64,000 nt of DNA from Cololabis saira (GCF_033807715.1 NC_084592.1:124001-188000); one strand, 5' to 3'. Shown: positions 42,376 through 54,075, counted from the first letter of the stretch. The notes: generated by a model not told the origin, from the sequence alone. Numbers and translations are program-made.

Positions 42376-42602
42376 TTAATGGGCAGCAAACCTACAAAAA
42401 ATAGTTTATTGGATTCAAAGACCTGATACTGATTGGTGCCACCCAGAAATTAATGCGTGTATATCATCATCCCACCCTGCATTAGTTACCTCGGAGCTCC
42501 CCCTCTCTCCTAAACAATACTCCTCATGTCCTATTGAAATCTCAACTTTAAAAATTTGGTCACAGTTTAGACAAAATTTAATTCTGACAGACCTCTCTCT
42601 TT
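42376..42602 (+). pseudogene. L1 ORF2 C-terminal fragment
   Basis: Frame with NLQKIVYWIQRPDTDWCHPE, LVTSELPLSPKQYSSCPIEI and STLKIWSQFRQNL, a late segment of fish L1 ORF2. Truncated at both ends. Confidence 0.65.
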
Positions 42603-42675
42603 ACTACGGAAGCCGAACGGCCATGCCCCTTTTTTATTTTTGCACTGTTTTTTTCTTTTTTTTGCACTGTTATCT

Positions 42676-42905
42676 CGTGATAACGACTTATTATTTCGTT
42701 ATCTCGATATAACAAAAATGGTTTTGTCGTGATAACGAATTAATTATTTAGTTATCTCAATATAACAAAAATCTTTTTGTTGTGATAACGAATTAATTAT
42801 TTCGTTATCTCGATATAACAAAAATCGTTTTTTCGTGATAACAAATTAATTATTTCGTTATCTCGAAATAACAAAGATGTTTTTGTCGTAATAACGAATT
42901 AATTC
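42676..42905. repeat. ~57-bp A/T-rich tandem repeat with dyads
   Basis: Four to five copies of GTGATAACGAATTAATTATT plus TCGTTATCTCGATATAACAA plus AAAT(N)TTTTTGTC. Each unit contains a near-palindrome GATAACGAA...TTCGTTATC. Confidence 0.85.
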
Positions 42906-43680
42906 GTCATAACAGAAGACGTATTTATGGGATCCAGTCGTGCACTGGTTCGGATCATCCTCAGCTCAGCCTGACGAGCTGCCACGACTTCCACCGGCTG
43001 CGTCAGCTCAGGTAAAGGTAATGTTTATTTAGCCTCATCATGTAATGTGTATGTAACGTAATTCCTTTAATCGTGCTTTGATATGTGTCGTGTTTATTAT
43101 TATTATGTTTTGTGTGGCACATAGCATTAGTGATGGGCAGCAGCTACAAGTGTAGCCTAGTTGTTAAACTAACGTTACATTTCTCAGTAGCGTGGCCGCA
43201 GAGTCGCTGTTTTCTCAATCAATGAGCTTTTCAGTAGCTTAGCTTTTTCATTGATGGAGTTGTGAGAGCCTGCTGTTAGGTTGAACTGGTCACGTCACAT
43301 CTTGTTCAGGCTACTGTTGCTTGTAATATTACGACTTAACTCTCATAATTTTACAACCAGGGTGGTGCGATTTCCCGGTGGAGATAGCGGGGGTCCCCCC
43401 CCTCTGGTTTACACGTCGTACCCTCTACTGAATTATTTTTATCCTCGGTGGGGACAAAACGTATCCCCCCCACCCAAAGTATTTTCACCATTAAATCGTA
43501 ATTATTAACAAGTAATAACAACCAAAATACACAGAGTCCGTGTTCTGCTTGTGCTGGGATTTTGATACCGGGAGGGAGTCGCGCCCACAGAAAGCAGTTT
43601 TATTTTGAAAACCAACCGGATTTTCTTGTATTCCAAAAGTCCGACTTCCGGTCCGCCAAAATAAAAGATACAGTCAGTCA
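42906..43680. other. No gene recognised
   Basis: Mixed sequence with a GGGGGTCCCCCCCCTC tract near 43391 and CATCCCCCCCACCC near 43460. May be the 5' region of a hAT-type element whose protein start follows. Confidence 0.35.
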
Positions 43681-43821
43681 AATGAATGAAAAAATGAAAA
43701 GAATCCAGAGAAGCATATCCTCATATTTTATAGGATCACAACCAAAAATCCAGAGAAAAAATGCGAAAGAAGATGAAACGAGATCTGACATTGCTGATTG
43801 CAGCTCCCATGTTTTCTGTTA
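43681..43821 (+). pseudogene. hAT/ZMYM-type transposase N-terminal remnant
   Basis: Short frame MNEKMKRIQRSISSYFIGSQ then PKIQRKNAKEDE. The pattern (basic, then SISSYF, then acidic) resembles the start of TTF-finger hAT proteins. The rest is missing; a GGGCCCGAGCACC-family repeat begins right after. Low confidence. Confidence 0.35.
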
Positions 43822-43845
43822 AACTGATATCGAGAAATAATTAAA

Positions 43846-45663
43846 ATTAAAGCTGCAAGCAGCGATGAACGGGCCCTCGCCCTCACGGCCACTGCCCCCC
43901 ATAAGCATATCAGAAACGACACCACCCACGACTTCCTATGTCAAACCATTCAAAAGTTATAGCAGAAAAAAGGGACAACCAATCAGAAGAAGGGGCGGGG
44001 CTAGTTCAGGCCAATGAAGGTCAAGGACTCATTACAGAGTCCCATGACACCACCCACGACTCTCTATGTCAAAACATTCAAATGTTATAGCAGGAAATAG
44101 GGACAACCAATCAGAAGAAGGGGCGGGGCTAATTTTCACCAATTATGGTCAAGGACTCTATACCGAGTCCCATGACACCACCCACCACTCTATGTCAAAC
44201 CATTCAAAAGTTATGGCAGAGAAAAGTATTCTAGGGGGCGCTGTTGAGCCGTTAAGCCACGCCCATTAATGCAAACCATTAAATATCAAATGTATCGCCA
44301 AGCCTGGCTTGCATGTAAACTTTGGTGACTTTTGGAGAACTATCAAATATGGACCAATCAGATGAAGGGGACGCGCGCTTTTTCGCGTCTAGCGTCGCCA
44401 CGGTAACACTTGAAAGAGAAAAGTAATGCACGTAGTTGCAAGATGAAGACGCACATTTTGAGGTATAACACACCTGGGTGCACGTTACGGTTCGGGCCGT
44501 ATTAATTGCCAAAGGAATAGCATAAATTGCGCCAAAATTACACAATAAATTAAAAATGGCTGACTTCCTGTTCGGTTTCGGCCATGGCGCCAAGAGACTT
44601 TTCTTTAAGTTGCAACATGATGCAGGTGTGTACCGATTTTCATGCATGTACGTCAAACCGTATTGTGGGGCTTGAGGCACAAAGTTTTCCGGGGGGCGCT
44701 GTTGAGCCATTTTGCCACGCCCATTAATTTAACCATAAAATATCAAATTTATCGCCAGGCCTGCCTTGCATGCAAAATTTGGTGACTTTTGGGGAACTAT
44801 CAAATATGGACCAATCAGATGAAGGGGGCGCGCTTTTTGCCGTCTAGCGTCGCCACGTTAACACTTTTGAAAGAGAAAAGTAATGCGCGTAGTCGCAGGA
44901 TAGAGACGCACATTTTGATGTATAACACACCTGGGTGCACGTTACGGTTCGGGCCGTATTAATTCTCGAAGGAATGGCTCATATTGCTCCAAAGTGACAC
45001 GATTAATTCAGAATGTTTAAAATGGCCGACTTCCTGTTCGGTTTCGGCCATGGCGCCAAGAGACTTTTCTTTAAGTTGCGACATGATACAGGTGTGTACC
45101 GATTTTCATTCATGTACGTCACACCGTATTCTGGGGCTTGAGGCGCAAAGTTTTTTTGGTCTGAACCAACCAGATAAAGGGTGGGCGCGCTTTTTGGCGT
45201 CTAGCGTCGCCACAGTAACGCTTTTGAAAGAGAAAAGTAATGCGTGTTGTCGCAGGATGAAGATGCACATTTTGATGTATAACACACTTGGGGGCACGTT
45301 ACGGTTCGGGCCGTATTAACCGCCGAAGGAATGGCATAAATTGCGCCAAAGTGACACGATTAATTCAAAATGGCCGACATCCTGTTCGGTTTCGGCCATG
45401 TCGCCAGGAGACTTTTCTTTCAGTGGTGTACTGATACAGGTGTGTAGCGATTTTCGTGCATGTACGTCAAACCGTATTGTGGGGCTTGAGCCACAAATTT
45501 TTCCGGGGGGCGCTGTTGAGCCATTTTGCCACGCCCATTAATGTAAACCATTAAATATCAAATTTTTCGCCAGGCCTGACTTGCATGCAAAATTTGGTGA
45601 CTTTTTGGGCACGTTTAGGGGGGCAAAAAGGCCCTCCTTCCGTCAGAAGAAAAAGAAAAAGAA
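43846..45663 (+). repeat. GGGCCCGAGCACC-family repeat, copy 2
   Basis: Starts ATTAAAGCTGCAAGCAGCG, then three ~127-bp CAAACCATTCAAAAGTTATA/GGGGCGGGGCTA units, then three or four units of the ATGGCCGACTTCCTGTTCGG region, ending near CTCCTTCCGTCAGAAG. Same building blocks as 49541-53617 in opposite orientation. Confidence 0.75.
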
Positions 45664-45774
45664 TTAAAGCTGCAAGCAGCGTTGATCGGGCCCTCGCACT
45701 CCTGGCCACCACCCTCCCTCCAGGGCCCCCCAAAAAGAAAATATTCCAAAGACGATAAATGTAAAAAAAAAAAA
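45664..45774 (+). repeat. GGGCCCGAGCACC-family repeat, truncated copy
   Basis: ATTAAAGCTGCAAGCAGCG at 45664 and about 80 bp more, ending in an A run next to L1 sequence. Confidence 0.65.
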
Positions 45775-45950
45775 ACTTAAATAACTGGCTGCAAAGGGGC
45801 TTAACGTTGTTTGGTACAAAATTGTTAACCAAAATTGAATCATTATCCAGGTTAATCTATCCAGCATACTCTCTTGTAATCCCACCAAAGATTATAAAAG
45901 AAATGAATAGAATTCATTTTAATTTCATATGGAAAAATAAACATCACTAT
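45775..45950 (+). pseudogene. L1 ORF2 RT-region fragment
   Basis: Frame with NNWLQRGLTLFGTKLLTKIE, SLSRLIYPAYSLVIPPKI and HFNFIWKNKHHY, the post-RT segment of fish L1 ORF2. Ends at the hAT terminus TAGGGATGCACCG. Confidence 0.7.
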
Positions 45951-45952
45951 TA

Positions 45953-46330
45953 GGGATGCACCGATCCGATATTTGTATTTTTGTTTCGGGATCGATATTG
46001 AAAACAACTCTAGATCGGGTATCGGTAACAATGGGCCGATCCATAGGAGCAGATCTATTCAATTCTAATTCTATGTGTGCTCTGTGAGTGTTGTCGCTAT
46101 TACGCTAGTCACGTAATGTCAGCATGCCGTGCGGAAGTCTACACTTTTCAAAATGGCGCGAGCTAAAGGATCTGCGATATGGAATTTTGTCACATTACCT
46201 CAGCCAGCACATGCGACTGCAACTTGTAATACTTGCAAAGTCAGTGTTTCGAGGAGGTAGTAAAACGTTTTTACTTTTAAGTTTAACAGCACACTGGATG
46301 AAAGCTTCGTGCCACACAGTGCAATTCTAA
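45953..46330 (+). mobile_element. hAT element 5' part with BED finger
   Basis: Terminal TAGGGATGCACCGATCCGAT, then a frame from Met at 46153 encoding MARAKGSAIWNFVTLPQPAH then ATCNTCKVSVSRR and a stop at 46260. This is the first half of a BED zinc finger (aromatic W, CX2C). The transposase body and the other end are missing. Confidence 0.65.
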
Positions 46331-46435
46331 ACACAATCTTTATCTTATTTATAAAGATAAAAGAAGCTCTGAAAACCTTAACAAACCATATAGAACTTAG
46401 GAAATTCGCTATAAGGAAAAACAAGCTCTATAAAT

Positions 46436-46640
46436 CAAGGTTATCCCTCTTTAAATCATTTTGAACCAATAAAGCCTTTGGAGGTACTTGATATTAAGAA
46501 CCTTAAAACTTCTTCTGCTGGCCATGATGATATTACAGCCTCTGATCAACTGATCAAAAAAGTTGATCAATTATTGATCAATTATTGTTCCTTTAACGTG
46601 TATTTTTTCTTTGTTACTTGAATCTGGTATTATCCCACAA
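46436..46640 (+). pseudogene. Jockey-group LINE fragment (pre-RT)
   Basis: Short frame PLEVLDIKNLKTSSAGHDDI followed by TASDQLIKKVDQ, the segment just before the RT fingers in jockey-superfamily LINEs. Truncated by the MITE at 46641. Confidence 0.5.
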
Positions 46641-46785
46641 CATTTTTTTTGCTAGTAATGAGAAGATAAATCTTGTCCCACTGGCAGATTTTTTTTTACT
46701 TATTTCAAGTTAAAATTTACTTGAAACAGGTGAAAATTGTCAAATAAGTTATTTTTCTGGTGTTATTTTTCTGGTGATGACTCTA
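46641..46785. repeat. Hairpin MITE fragment
   Basis: Shares GAGAAGATAAATCTTG, CCCACTGGCAGATTTTT and TTGAAACAGGTGAAAATTGT with the element at 28110-32363. Confidence 0.65.
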
Positions 46786-46790
46786 AATCA

Positions 46791-47000
46791 GGGGTATTCA
46801 ACTAAAACTTTAGGTCCAGTCAGAGAAAATGTACTTAAGCGGAGGTCCAGAACATCATAATACATCATAATAAAAAAAAAAAAAAAATCTATTGCAGTAG
46901 TTCAAACATTAAGAATATTGTGTACACATAAATTAATATAAAAATTTCTAATTGAGTTTTTTGTCAAGATGAATTGGCACTAGCCTTAAAAAGGGTAATG
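46791..47000. repeat. hAT-like terminal fragment (CAGGGGTATTCAACTAAAA)
   Basis: Starts CAGGGGTATTCAACTAAAAC with GGTCCAG repeats, as in Charlie-type hAT ends. Right boundary not determined. Confidence 0.4.
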
Positions 47001-48794
47001 TGGTACAACCATGATTCATATTAAAATAAATTATTTCCTTAACATCTTGACATCTTTTTTTTGTAAGAGTTTTCAGTATTATACAAAAATGGTTGTTTTT
47101 TTAATGTTCGCGCCACATGATATTTCATAAAATGGACATCAGTCAAACTTTGTTTGTATATTATGATGAAATATAAATACAAATGTGTTGCAATCTTACA
47201 CACTACAAGACATTTAGGAAATCATGCCAGATTGAGCAGAAGATTGATTTAAATACATTAGTGATCTCAAAAAAAGTTTTCAAAACAAGAGTCCTGGTCG
47301 GACGGTCGCACCACATGACATTTTGACGCTTTAAACAACAACAAAATCCCAAGTAACTAGTATATTTTGTAAAATTCAAGTGAGTCCATATGTGGGACAG
47401 GTAGGTCATATATATGATATTTTTATATCCATTTAAACCTTTTTTGAGTACTGATTACATATCCCATTTGTTGCAAGAATAACTAATTTCAAAATCAGTA
47501 AATAATAGTTATAATGAAGTGTCTTGTAAATCAGTCATTTTAAAATCTAAATCCTTATTTTAATTTCAAGTTAACTTACTTTATCTTTGGAACGAGGCGC
47601 GTCTCCTCTCTGCTAAACACATGCTAAACACACACACAAACCCACACACGCACACACCTTCCTCTGTGCTGTCTGTTTGGTTGATACGGGCTGTTGGGGC
47701 GGGTGTTAATCGGAACAAACCAATCATCTTGCCCTCCTCACAAGCTGCTTGCCCAAGTGGCCTCTGATTGGCCTGGCCCGACTCTCTAACTTAGAAAAAA
47801 AGTCAGAGCCGGCGCTGCAGTGAAACCTAAGCCCCGCCTCCCTCTCCAAAGAGCTGCACTCTCAGACGGATGAAAACTCAGCTTTCAATTCAAACCAGAA
47901 AAAATCATTAAAAATCGCCTGTTTGATCTAAACTGCTCAAATCGACATTGTTTTTATATCACAATAAATAACATATTTGCAAAGTTGGAAGTTGATTGGA
48001 CATTGCATGACAAAATTATAATTTATTTGGAGATTAGTTCATATTTTGAAAAAAGTGACTGAGTTCATCCAAGATTGTCATATCCACTTGTTCAGAATGG
48101 AAGCCTGATTAAATGTACTGATTTTGGGTCAATTTGGACCAAGTATTTGAAAGTTAAAACAACTTTTATGTTCATGGCGAGACACCGAAAAATGACAACC
48201 TCTAACGGCGACGCCCTTTGGTAAAAACTTACAGTTTTCTCTGTCAGTCATCGTCAATGTCTTACCTATTAAAGTGACCAGCTTTGAGATCAATACACTC
48301 ATCTCGCTTGGAGCACAGATGCTTACTACAAGACATGACAATTCCTGGTGCCAACAGGTGGCGCTACAACCGATCCTGTTTTGTCTGTTGTTTTGAAACA
48401 CTCTTGACATCCCACTTGCATTGGTTGTTGGTGTTTTGCCTGTCTCACTCACTGGTATCACTGTCTTGTCGTCACCATGCTAAGCTTAGTTGACAGACAG
48501 ACATTGCGTGCCCCTTTTTTTTTGGTTTGAGTTATTTTTTTCTTTCTTTTGTATTATTATCATAGCCTGTAATTCCTGTATATAATCGAATTGAATCAAT
48601 TTATTTTAGAATTAGCTGTGATGTACAATAATAGTCATTAAAATTGACAATATTTCTATTTGTCTGAATTTTTATTAGCATTGTTTTGGTTGTTTTCCTT
48701 AAGAAAGAGTTTAAATATTTGCATACAACTGATTTGATAAATTGTTCTTTATTGACATAGATGACAAATACGCACATTTATACAGAGGTTATTT
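47001..48794. other. No gene recognised
   Basis: A/T-rich sequence with a CA-rich tract near 47625-47660 and a short GC-rich stretch at 47680-47860 containing CCAATCA and GCCCCGCC motifs. No long frame with known motifs, no RNA gene. Confidence 0.35.
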
Positions 48795-49105
48795 TTTCTT
48801 TTCAATCTGTTTTTATTTGTATAGCGTCCAATTCAACAGATGTTGTTTCAAGAGATTGTCAACAGCACACAGCAGATATCCACACAGCAGGCATGTGGAA
48901 ATGTGGGAGCAGCACCAGGATGACCAAAGAGGGGTGGGGGATTGCAGTCAGGTGAAAGCAGCAATGTGATGACTGGGGGGTTGGCCCACAGGCCAGAACT
49001 CAGCTTTCCAAGCTCTGGCCTGCAAACATGCATAAAAGAGAAAAAAAAGGGGGGGGCAGACCAGCAGAACATATGACAAGAACAATGCAGAACAATGATG
49101 GTTAT
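48795..49105 (-). repeat. L2-type 3' tail-like repeat
   Basis: Contains TATAGCGTCCAATTCAACAG and GTTGTTTCAAGAGATTG, resembling the L2-type tail at 941-1200 but more diverged. Confidence 0.5.
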
Positions 49106-49113
49106 GAAATATT

Positions 49114-49540
49114 TAGGGCCCGAGCACCTTCAGTGCGAAGGCCCTATTGTATCTGTAGGATTTTTTTTTTTCTTTTTAGGGCCCGAACACTGAAAGTGCG
49201 AGGACCCTATTGTATCTGTGATGTTTATTATTAGGGCCCGAGCACCTTCAGTGCGAAGGCCCTATTGTATCTGTAGGAATTCTTCGCGTTATTAGGGCCC
49301 GAGCACCTTCAGTGCGAAGGCCCTATTGTATTTGCAGGAATTCTTTGTATTATTAGGGCCCGAGCACCTTCAGTGCGAAGGCCCTATTGTATCTGTAGGA
49401 ATTCTTCGCGTTATTATTAGGGCCCGAGCACCTTCAGTGCGAAGGCCCTATTGTATTTGCAGGAATTTTTATTATTAAGGCCCGAGCACCTTCAGTGCGA
49501 AGGCCCTATTGTATCTGTAGGAATTTTTTTTTTTTTCTTT
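49114..49540 (-). repeat. Seven tandem GGGCCCGAGCACC termini
   Basis: Units begin near 49114, 49177, 49232, 49293, 49354, 49418 and 49476 (spacing 55-64 bp). Each is TAGGGCCCGAGCACCTTCAG, TGCGAAGGCCCTATTGTATC, then GTAGGAATTC or a T run. Each can fold as outer GGGCC/GGCCC and inner GCAC/GTGC stems. Confidence 0.85.
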
Positions 49541-51775
49541 CGTTCTTCTGACGAAAGGAGGGCCTTTTTGCCCCCCTAAACGTGCCCAAAAAGTCACCAA
49601 ATTTTGCATGCAAGTCAGGCCTGGCGAAAAATTTGATATTTAATGGTTTACATTAATGGGCGTGGCAAAAGGGCTCAACAGCGCCCCCTTGAAAACTTTG
49701 TGCCTCAAGCCCCACGATACGGTTTGACGTACATGCACAAAAATCGGTACACACCTGTATCATGGCACAACTGAAAGAAAAGTCTGTTGGCGTCATGCCC
49801 TAAACCGAACAGGAAGTCGGCCATTTTGAATTAGTCGTGTCATTTTGGCGAAATTTATGCCATTCCTTCGAAAGTTAATTCAGCCCGAACCGTAACGTGC
49901 CCCCAAGTGTGTTATACATCAAAATGTGCGTCTCCATCCTGCGACAACACGCATTACTTTTCTCGTTACCGTGGCGGCGCTAGACGCCAAAAAGCGCACC
50001 CACCCTTCATCTGATTGGTTCGACAGAAAAAACTTTGTGCCTCAAGCCCCATAATACGGTTTGACGTACATGAACGAAAATCGGTACACACCTGTATCAT
50101 GTCGCAACTAAAAGAAAAGTCTCTTGGCGCCATGGCCGAAACCTAACAGGAAGTCGGCCATTTTGAAAATTGTGAATTAATTGCGTAATTTTGGAGCAAT
50201 ATATGCCATTCCTTCGAGAATTAATTCAGCCCGAACCGTATCGTGAACCCAGATGTGTTATACATAAAAATGTGCGTCTCCATCCTGCGACTACACGCAT
50301 AACTTTTCTCTTTCAAAAGTGTTACCGTGGGGACGCTAGACGCCAACTAGCGCACCCCCCCTTCATCTGAATGGTCCATATTTGATAGTTCCCCAAAAGG
50401 CACCAAATTTGGCATGCAAGCCAGGCCTGGCGATAAATTTGATATTTCATGGTTTGCATTAATGGCCGTGGCAAAATGGCTCAACAGCGCCCCCCGGAAA
50501 ACTTTGTGCCTCAAGCCCCACAATACGGTTTGACGTACATGCACGAAAATCGCTACACACCTGTATCATGGCACAACTTAAAGAAAAGTCTCTTGGAGCC
50601 ATGGCCGAAACCGAACAGGATGTCGGCCATTTTGAATAAATTGTGTCATTTTGGCGAAATTTATGCCATTCCTTCCAAAGTTAATTCAGCCCGAACCGTA
50701 ACGTGCCCCCAAGTGTGTTATACATCAAAATGTGCGTCTCCATCCTGCGACAACACGCATTACTTTTCTCTTTCAAAAGCGTTACCGTCGCGGCGCTAGA
50801 CGCCAAAAAGCGCGCCCACCCTTCATCTGATTGGTTCGACAGAAAAAACTTTGTGCCTCAAGCCCCATAATACGGTTTGACGTACTTGAACGAAAATAGG
50901 TACACACCTGTATCATGTCGCAACTAAAAGAAAAGTCTCTTGGCGCCATGGCCGAAACCGAACAGGAAGACGGCCATTTTGAACATTCTGAATTAATTGC
51001 GTAATTTTGGAGCAATATATGCCATTCCTTCGAGAGTTAATTCAGCCCGAACCGTATCGTGAACCCAGATGTGTTATACATCAAAATGTGCGTCTCCATC
51101 CTGCGACTACACGCATTACTTTTCTCTTTCAAAAGTGTTACCGTGGCGACGCTAGACGCCAACAAGCGCACCCCCCCTTCATCTGATTGGTCCATATTTG
51201 ATAGTTCCCAAAAAGGCACCAAATTTGGCATGCAAGCCAGGCCTGGCGATAAATTTGATATTTCATGGTTTGCATTAATGGGCGTGGCAAAATGGCTCAA
51301 CAGCGCCCCCTTGAAGACTTTGTGCCTCAAGCCCCACAATACGGTTTGACGTACATGCACGAAAATCGCTACACACCTGTATCATGGCACAACTTAAAGA
51401 AAAGTCTCTTGGAGCCATGGCCGAAACCGAACAGGATGTCGGCCATTTTGAATAAATTGTGTCATTTTGGTTAAATTTATGCCATTCCTTCGGCAGTTAA
51501 TTCAGCCCGAACCGTAACGTGCACCCAGGTGTGTTATACATCAAAATGTGCGTCTACATCCTTCGACTACACGCATTACTTTTCTCTTTCAAAAGTGTTA
51601 CCGTGGCGACGCTAGACGCCAAAATGCGCACCCCCCCTTCATGTGATTGGTCCATATTTGATAGTTCTCCAAAAGTCACCAAATTTTGCATGCAAGCCAG
51701 ACTTGGCAATAAATTTGATATTTCATGGTTTGCATTAATGGGCGTGGTCTAACGGTTCAACAGCGCCCCCTAGAA
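49541..51775 (-). repeat. GGGCCCGAGCACC-family body, ~815-bp higher-order repeat
   Basis: Tandem array in which CTTTGTGCCTCAAGCCCCA recurs near 49696, 50032, 50503, 50850 and 51320. Alternating spacings of about 340 and 470 bp give an 815-bp higher-order unit. Frames of 60-116 codons repeat with it and are not genes. Confidence 0.75.
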
Positions 51776-52470
51776 TACTTTTATCTGCCATAACTTTTGA
51801 ATGGTTTGACATAGAGAGTTGTGGGTGGTGTCATGGGACTCTGTAATGAGTCCTTAAGCTTCGTTGGCCTTAATTAGCCCCGCCCCTTCTTCTGATTGGT
51901 TGTCCCTTTTTTCTGCTATAACTTTTGAATGGTTTGACATAGGAAGTCATGGGTGGTATCATGGGACTCTGTAATGAGTCCTTAAGCTTCGTTGGCCTTA
52001 ATTAGCCCCGCCCCTTCTTCTGACTGGTTGTCCCGATTTTCTGCTATAACTTTGGAATGGTTTGACATAGAGAGTCGTGGGTGGTGTCATAAAATTCTGT
52101 ATGGAGTCCTTGACCTTCATTGGCCTGAATTAGCCCCGCCCCTTCTTCTAATTGGTTGTCCCGATTTTCTGCTATAACATTGGAATGGTTTGACATAGAG
52201 AGTCCTGGGTGGTGTCATCAGATTCTTTATGGAGTCCTTGACCTTCATTGGCCAGAATTAGCCCCGCCTCTTCTTCTGATTGGTTGTCCCTTTTTTCTGC
52301 TATAACTTTTTAATGGTTTGACATAGGAAGTCGTGGGTGGTGTCATGGGACTCTGTAATGAGTTCTTAAGCTTCGTTGGCCTTAATTAGCCCCGCCCCTT
52401 CTTCTGATTGGTTGTCCCGATTTTCTGCTATAACTTTGGAATGGTTTGACATAGAGAGTCCCGCTTCCTG
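51776..52470 (-). repeat. ~127-bp tandem repeat (GC box plus ATTGG)
   Basis: Six units of TAACTTTTGAATGGTTTGAC, GTGGGTGGTGTCAT, AGCCCCGCCCCTTCTTCTGA and TTGGTTGTCCC, starting near 51791, 51920, 52047, 52173, 52300 and 52430. Three more lie at 53239-53540. Confidence 0.85.
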
Positions 52471-52485
52471 ATTCAAACGTCTGCT

Positions 52486-52680
52486 GGCCCCGCCCCCCGA
52501 CCAATCAGTGGCGAGTAGGGTGATGACGGCCCCGCTCCCCGACCAATCAGTGGCGAGTAGGGTGATGATGGCCCCGCCCCCCGACCAATCAGTGGCGAGT
52601 AGGGTGATGACGGCCCCGCTCCCCGACCAATCAGTGGCGAGTAGGGTGATGACGGCCCCGCTCCCCGACCAATCAGCTGC
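52486..52680. repeat. 42-bp minisatellite with GC box and CCAAT box
   Basis: Four and a half copies of GGCCCCGCTCCCCGACCAAT plus CAGTGGCGAGTAGGGTGATG. Every unit has a CCCCGC-type GC box and a CCAATCAG box. A full cAMP-response-type site TGACGTCA follows at 52691-52698. Confidence 0.9.
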
Positions 52681-53230
52681 CTGTAATATGGTGACGTCAG
52701 AAATAGACCCGTGCTCAGCCCGGTTAGAACCTCGGTAGAATGGTTACAGAAAAAGTAATAAAAATAGTAGTGTTTTACTAATATTTATATATACAAATAT
52801 TAAAAAAATTAGGAAAAAAAAGTTCCAGACATTTTATCGCTATGTTGGTCTCTCCTAAGCCAGTAAGTCGAAGCAAAAGGGATGGCTGAGAAATAGCTCA
52901 GCCACAGCATTGCTGTCTTTGGTGCCAGAAGTCGAGAGTTCGAGCCTGGCTGTACAATGAAATTTTTTGTCAGCAATTTTTGTGTTTTTTTTACATCAAA
53001 ATGTGCGTCTCTGTCCTGCGACGACGCATATTCATTTTCTCTTTCAAAAGTGTTACCGTGGCGACGCTAGACGCGAAAAAGCGCGCGTCCCCTTCATGTG
53101 ATTGGTCCATATTTGATAGTTCTCCAAAAGTCACCAAATTTTGCATGCAAGCCAGGCCTGGAGATAAATTGGATATTTCATCGTTTGCATTAATGGGCGT
53201 GGCCTAACGGCTAAACAGCACCCCCTAGAA
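52681..53230. other. Spacer plus GGGCCCGAGCACC-family body
   Basis: 52700-52985 is A/T-rich without a gene. From about 52990 (ACATCAAAATGTGCGTCTC) the sequence is again family body. A tRNA-like patch at 52880-52960 is discussed among rejected items. Confidence 0.5.
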
Positions 53231-53617
53231 TACTCTTCTCTGCCATAACTTTTGAATGGTTTGACATAAAGAGTCGTGGGTGGTGTCATGGGACTCGGTA
53301 TTGAGTCCTTGACCATAATTGGCCTGAATTAGCCCCGCCCCTTCTTCTGATTGGTTGTCCCGATTTTCTGCCATAACTTTTGAATGGTTTGACATAGAGA
53401 GTCGTGGGTGGTGTCATCAGACTCTGTATGGAGTCCTTGACCTTCATTGGCCTGAATTAGCCCCGCCCCTTCTTCTGATTGGTTGTTCCTTTTTTCTGCT
53501 ATAACTTTTGAATGGTTTGACATAGATAGTCGTGGGTGGTGTCATTTCTGATATGCTTATGGGGGGCGGTGGACGTGAGTGCGAGGGCCCGTTCATCGCT
53601 GCTTGCAGCTTTAATTA
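53231..53617 (-). repeat. 127-bp repeats and AAAGCTGCAAGCAGC terminus
   Basis: Three ~127-bp units, then GAGGGCCCGTTCATCGCTGC and TTGCAGCTTTAATT, the other terminus of the family seen at 9035 and 43846. Confidence 0.8.
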
Positions 53618-53815
53618 GGGCCCGAGCACCTTCAGTGCGAAGGCCCTATTGTATCTGTAGGAATTCTTTCTTTCTTTTTCTTCTGACGAAAGGAGGGCCT
53701 TTTTGCCCCCCTAAACGTGCCCAAAAAGTCACCAAATTTTGCATGCAAGTCAGGCCTGGCAAAATGTGCGTCTCCATCCTGCGACTACACGCATTACTTT
53801 TCTCTTTCAAAAGTA
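53618..53815 (-). repeat. GGGCCCGAGCACC-family, truncated copy
   Basis: Starts AGGGCCCGAGCACC directly at the terminus of the previous copy and stops after AAAATGTGCGTCTCCATC... near 53815. Head-to-tail junction of two copies. Confidence 0.7.
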
Positions 53816-53839
53816 TGGAGCTAGAACAGTCTCATAATT

Positions 53840-54075
53840 CACAAATGCACAGGACAAGTTTTACAAATGCACAGACCGATTTACAAATACACACACCGTT
53901 TCACACGTGCACAGGACAAGTTTTACAAATGCACAGACCGATTTACAAATGCAGAGGACACGTTTTACAAATGCACAGACCGATTTGCAAATGCACACAC
54001 CGTTTCACACATGCACAGAACAATTCACACGTGCGTAGCACAAGATACACAAATGTATTTTTGATGCACACACAA
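53840..54075. repeat. Tandem ACAAATGCACAGACCGATTT repeat
   Basis: Five to six units of ACAAATGCACAGACCGATTT alternating with AATGCACAGGACAAGTTTT and CACACACCGTTTCACAC. Perhaps the end of a DNA transposon. Confidence 0.7.

Noticed and set aside
50449..51752. Frames of 69-116 codons on both strands that recur in similar form
   Set aside because: They track the 815-bp repeat and contain no known motif; conservation is that of the DNA repeat.
52508..52738. 76-codon frame with 14-residue repeats
   Set aside because: Produced by the 42-bp minisatellite, which happens to be a multiple of three.
52880..52960. tRNA-like patch with TAGCTCAGCCA and GAGTTCGAGCC boxes
   Set aside because: T-arm and acceptor stems do not pair; at most a decayed SINE head.
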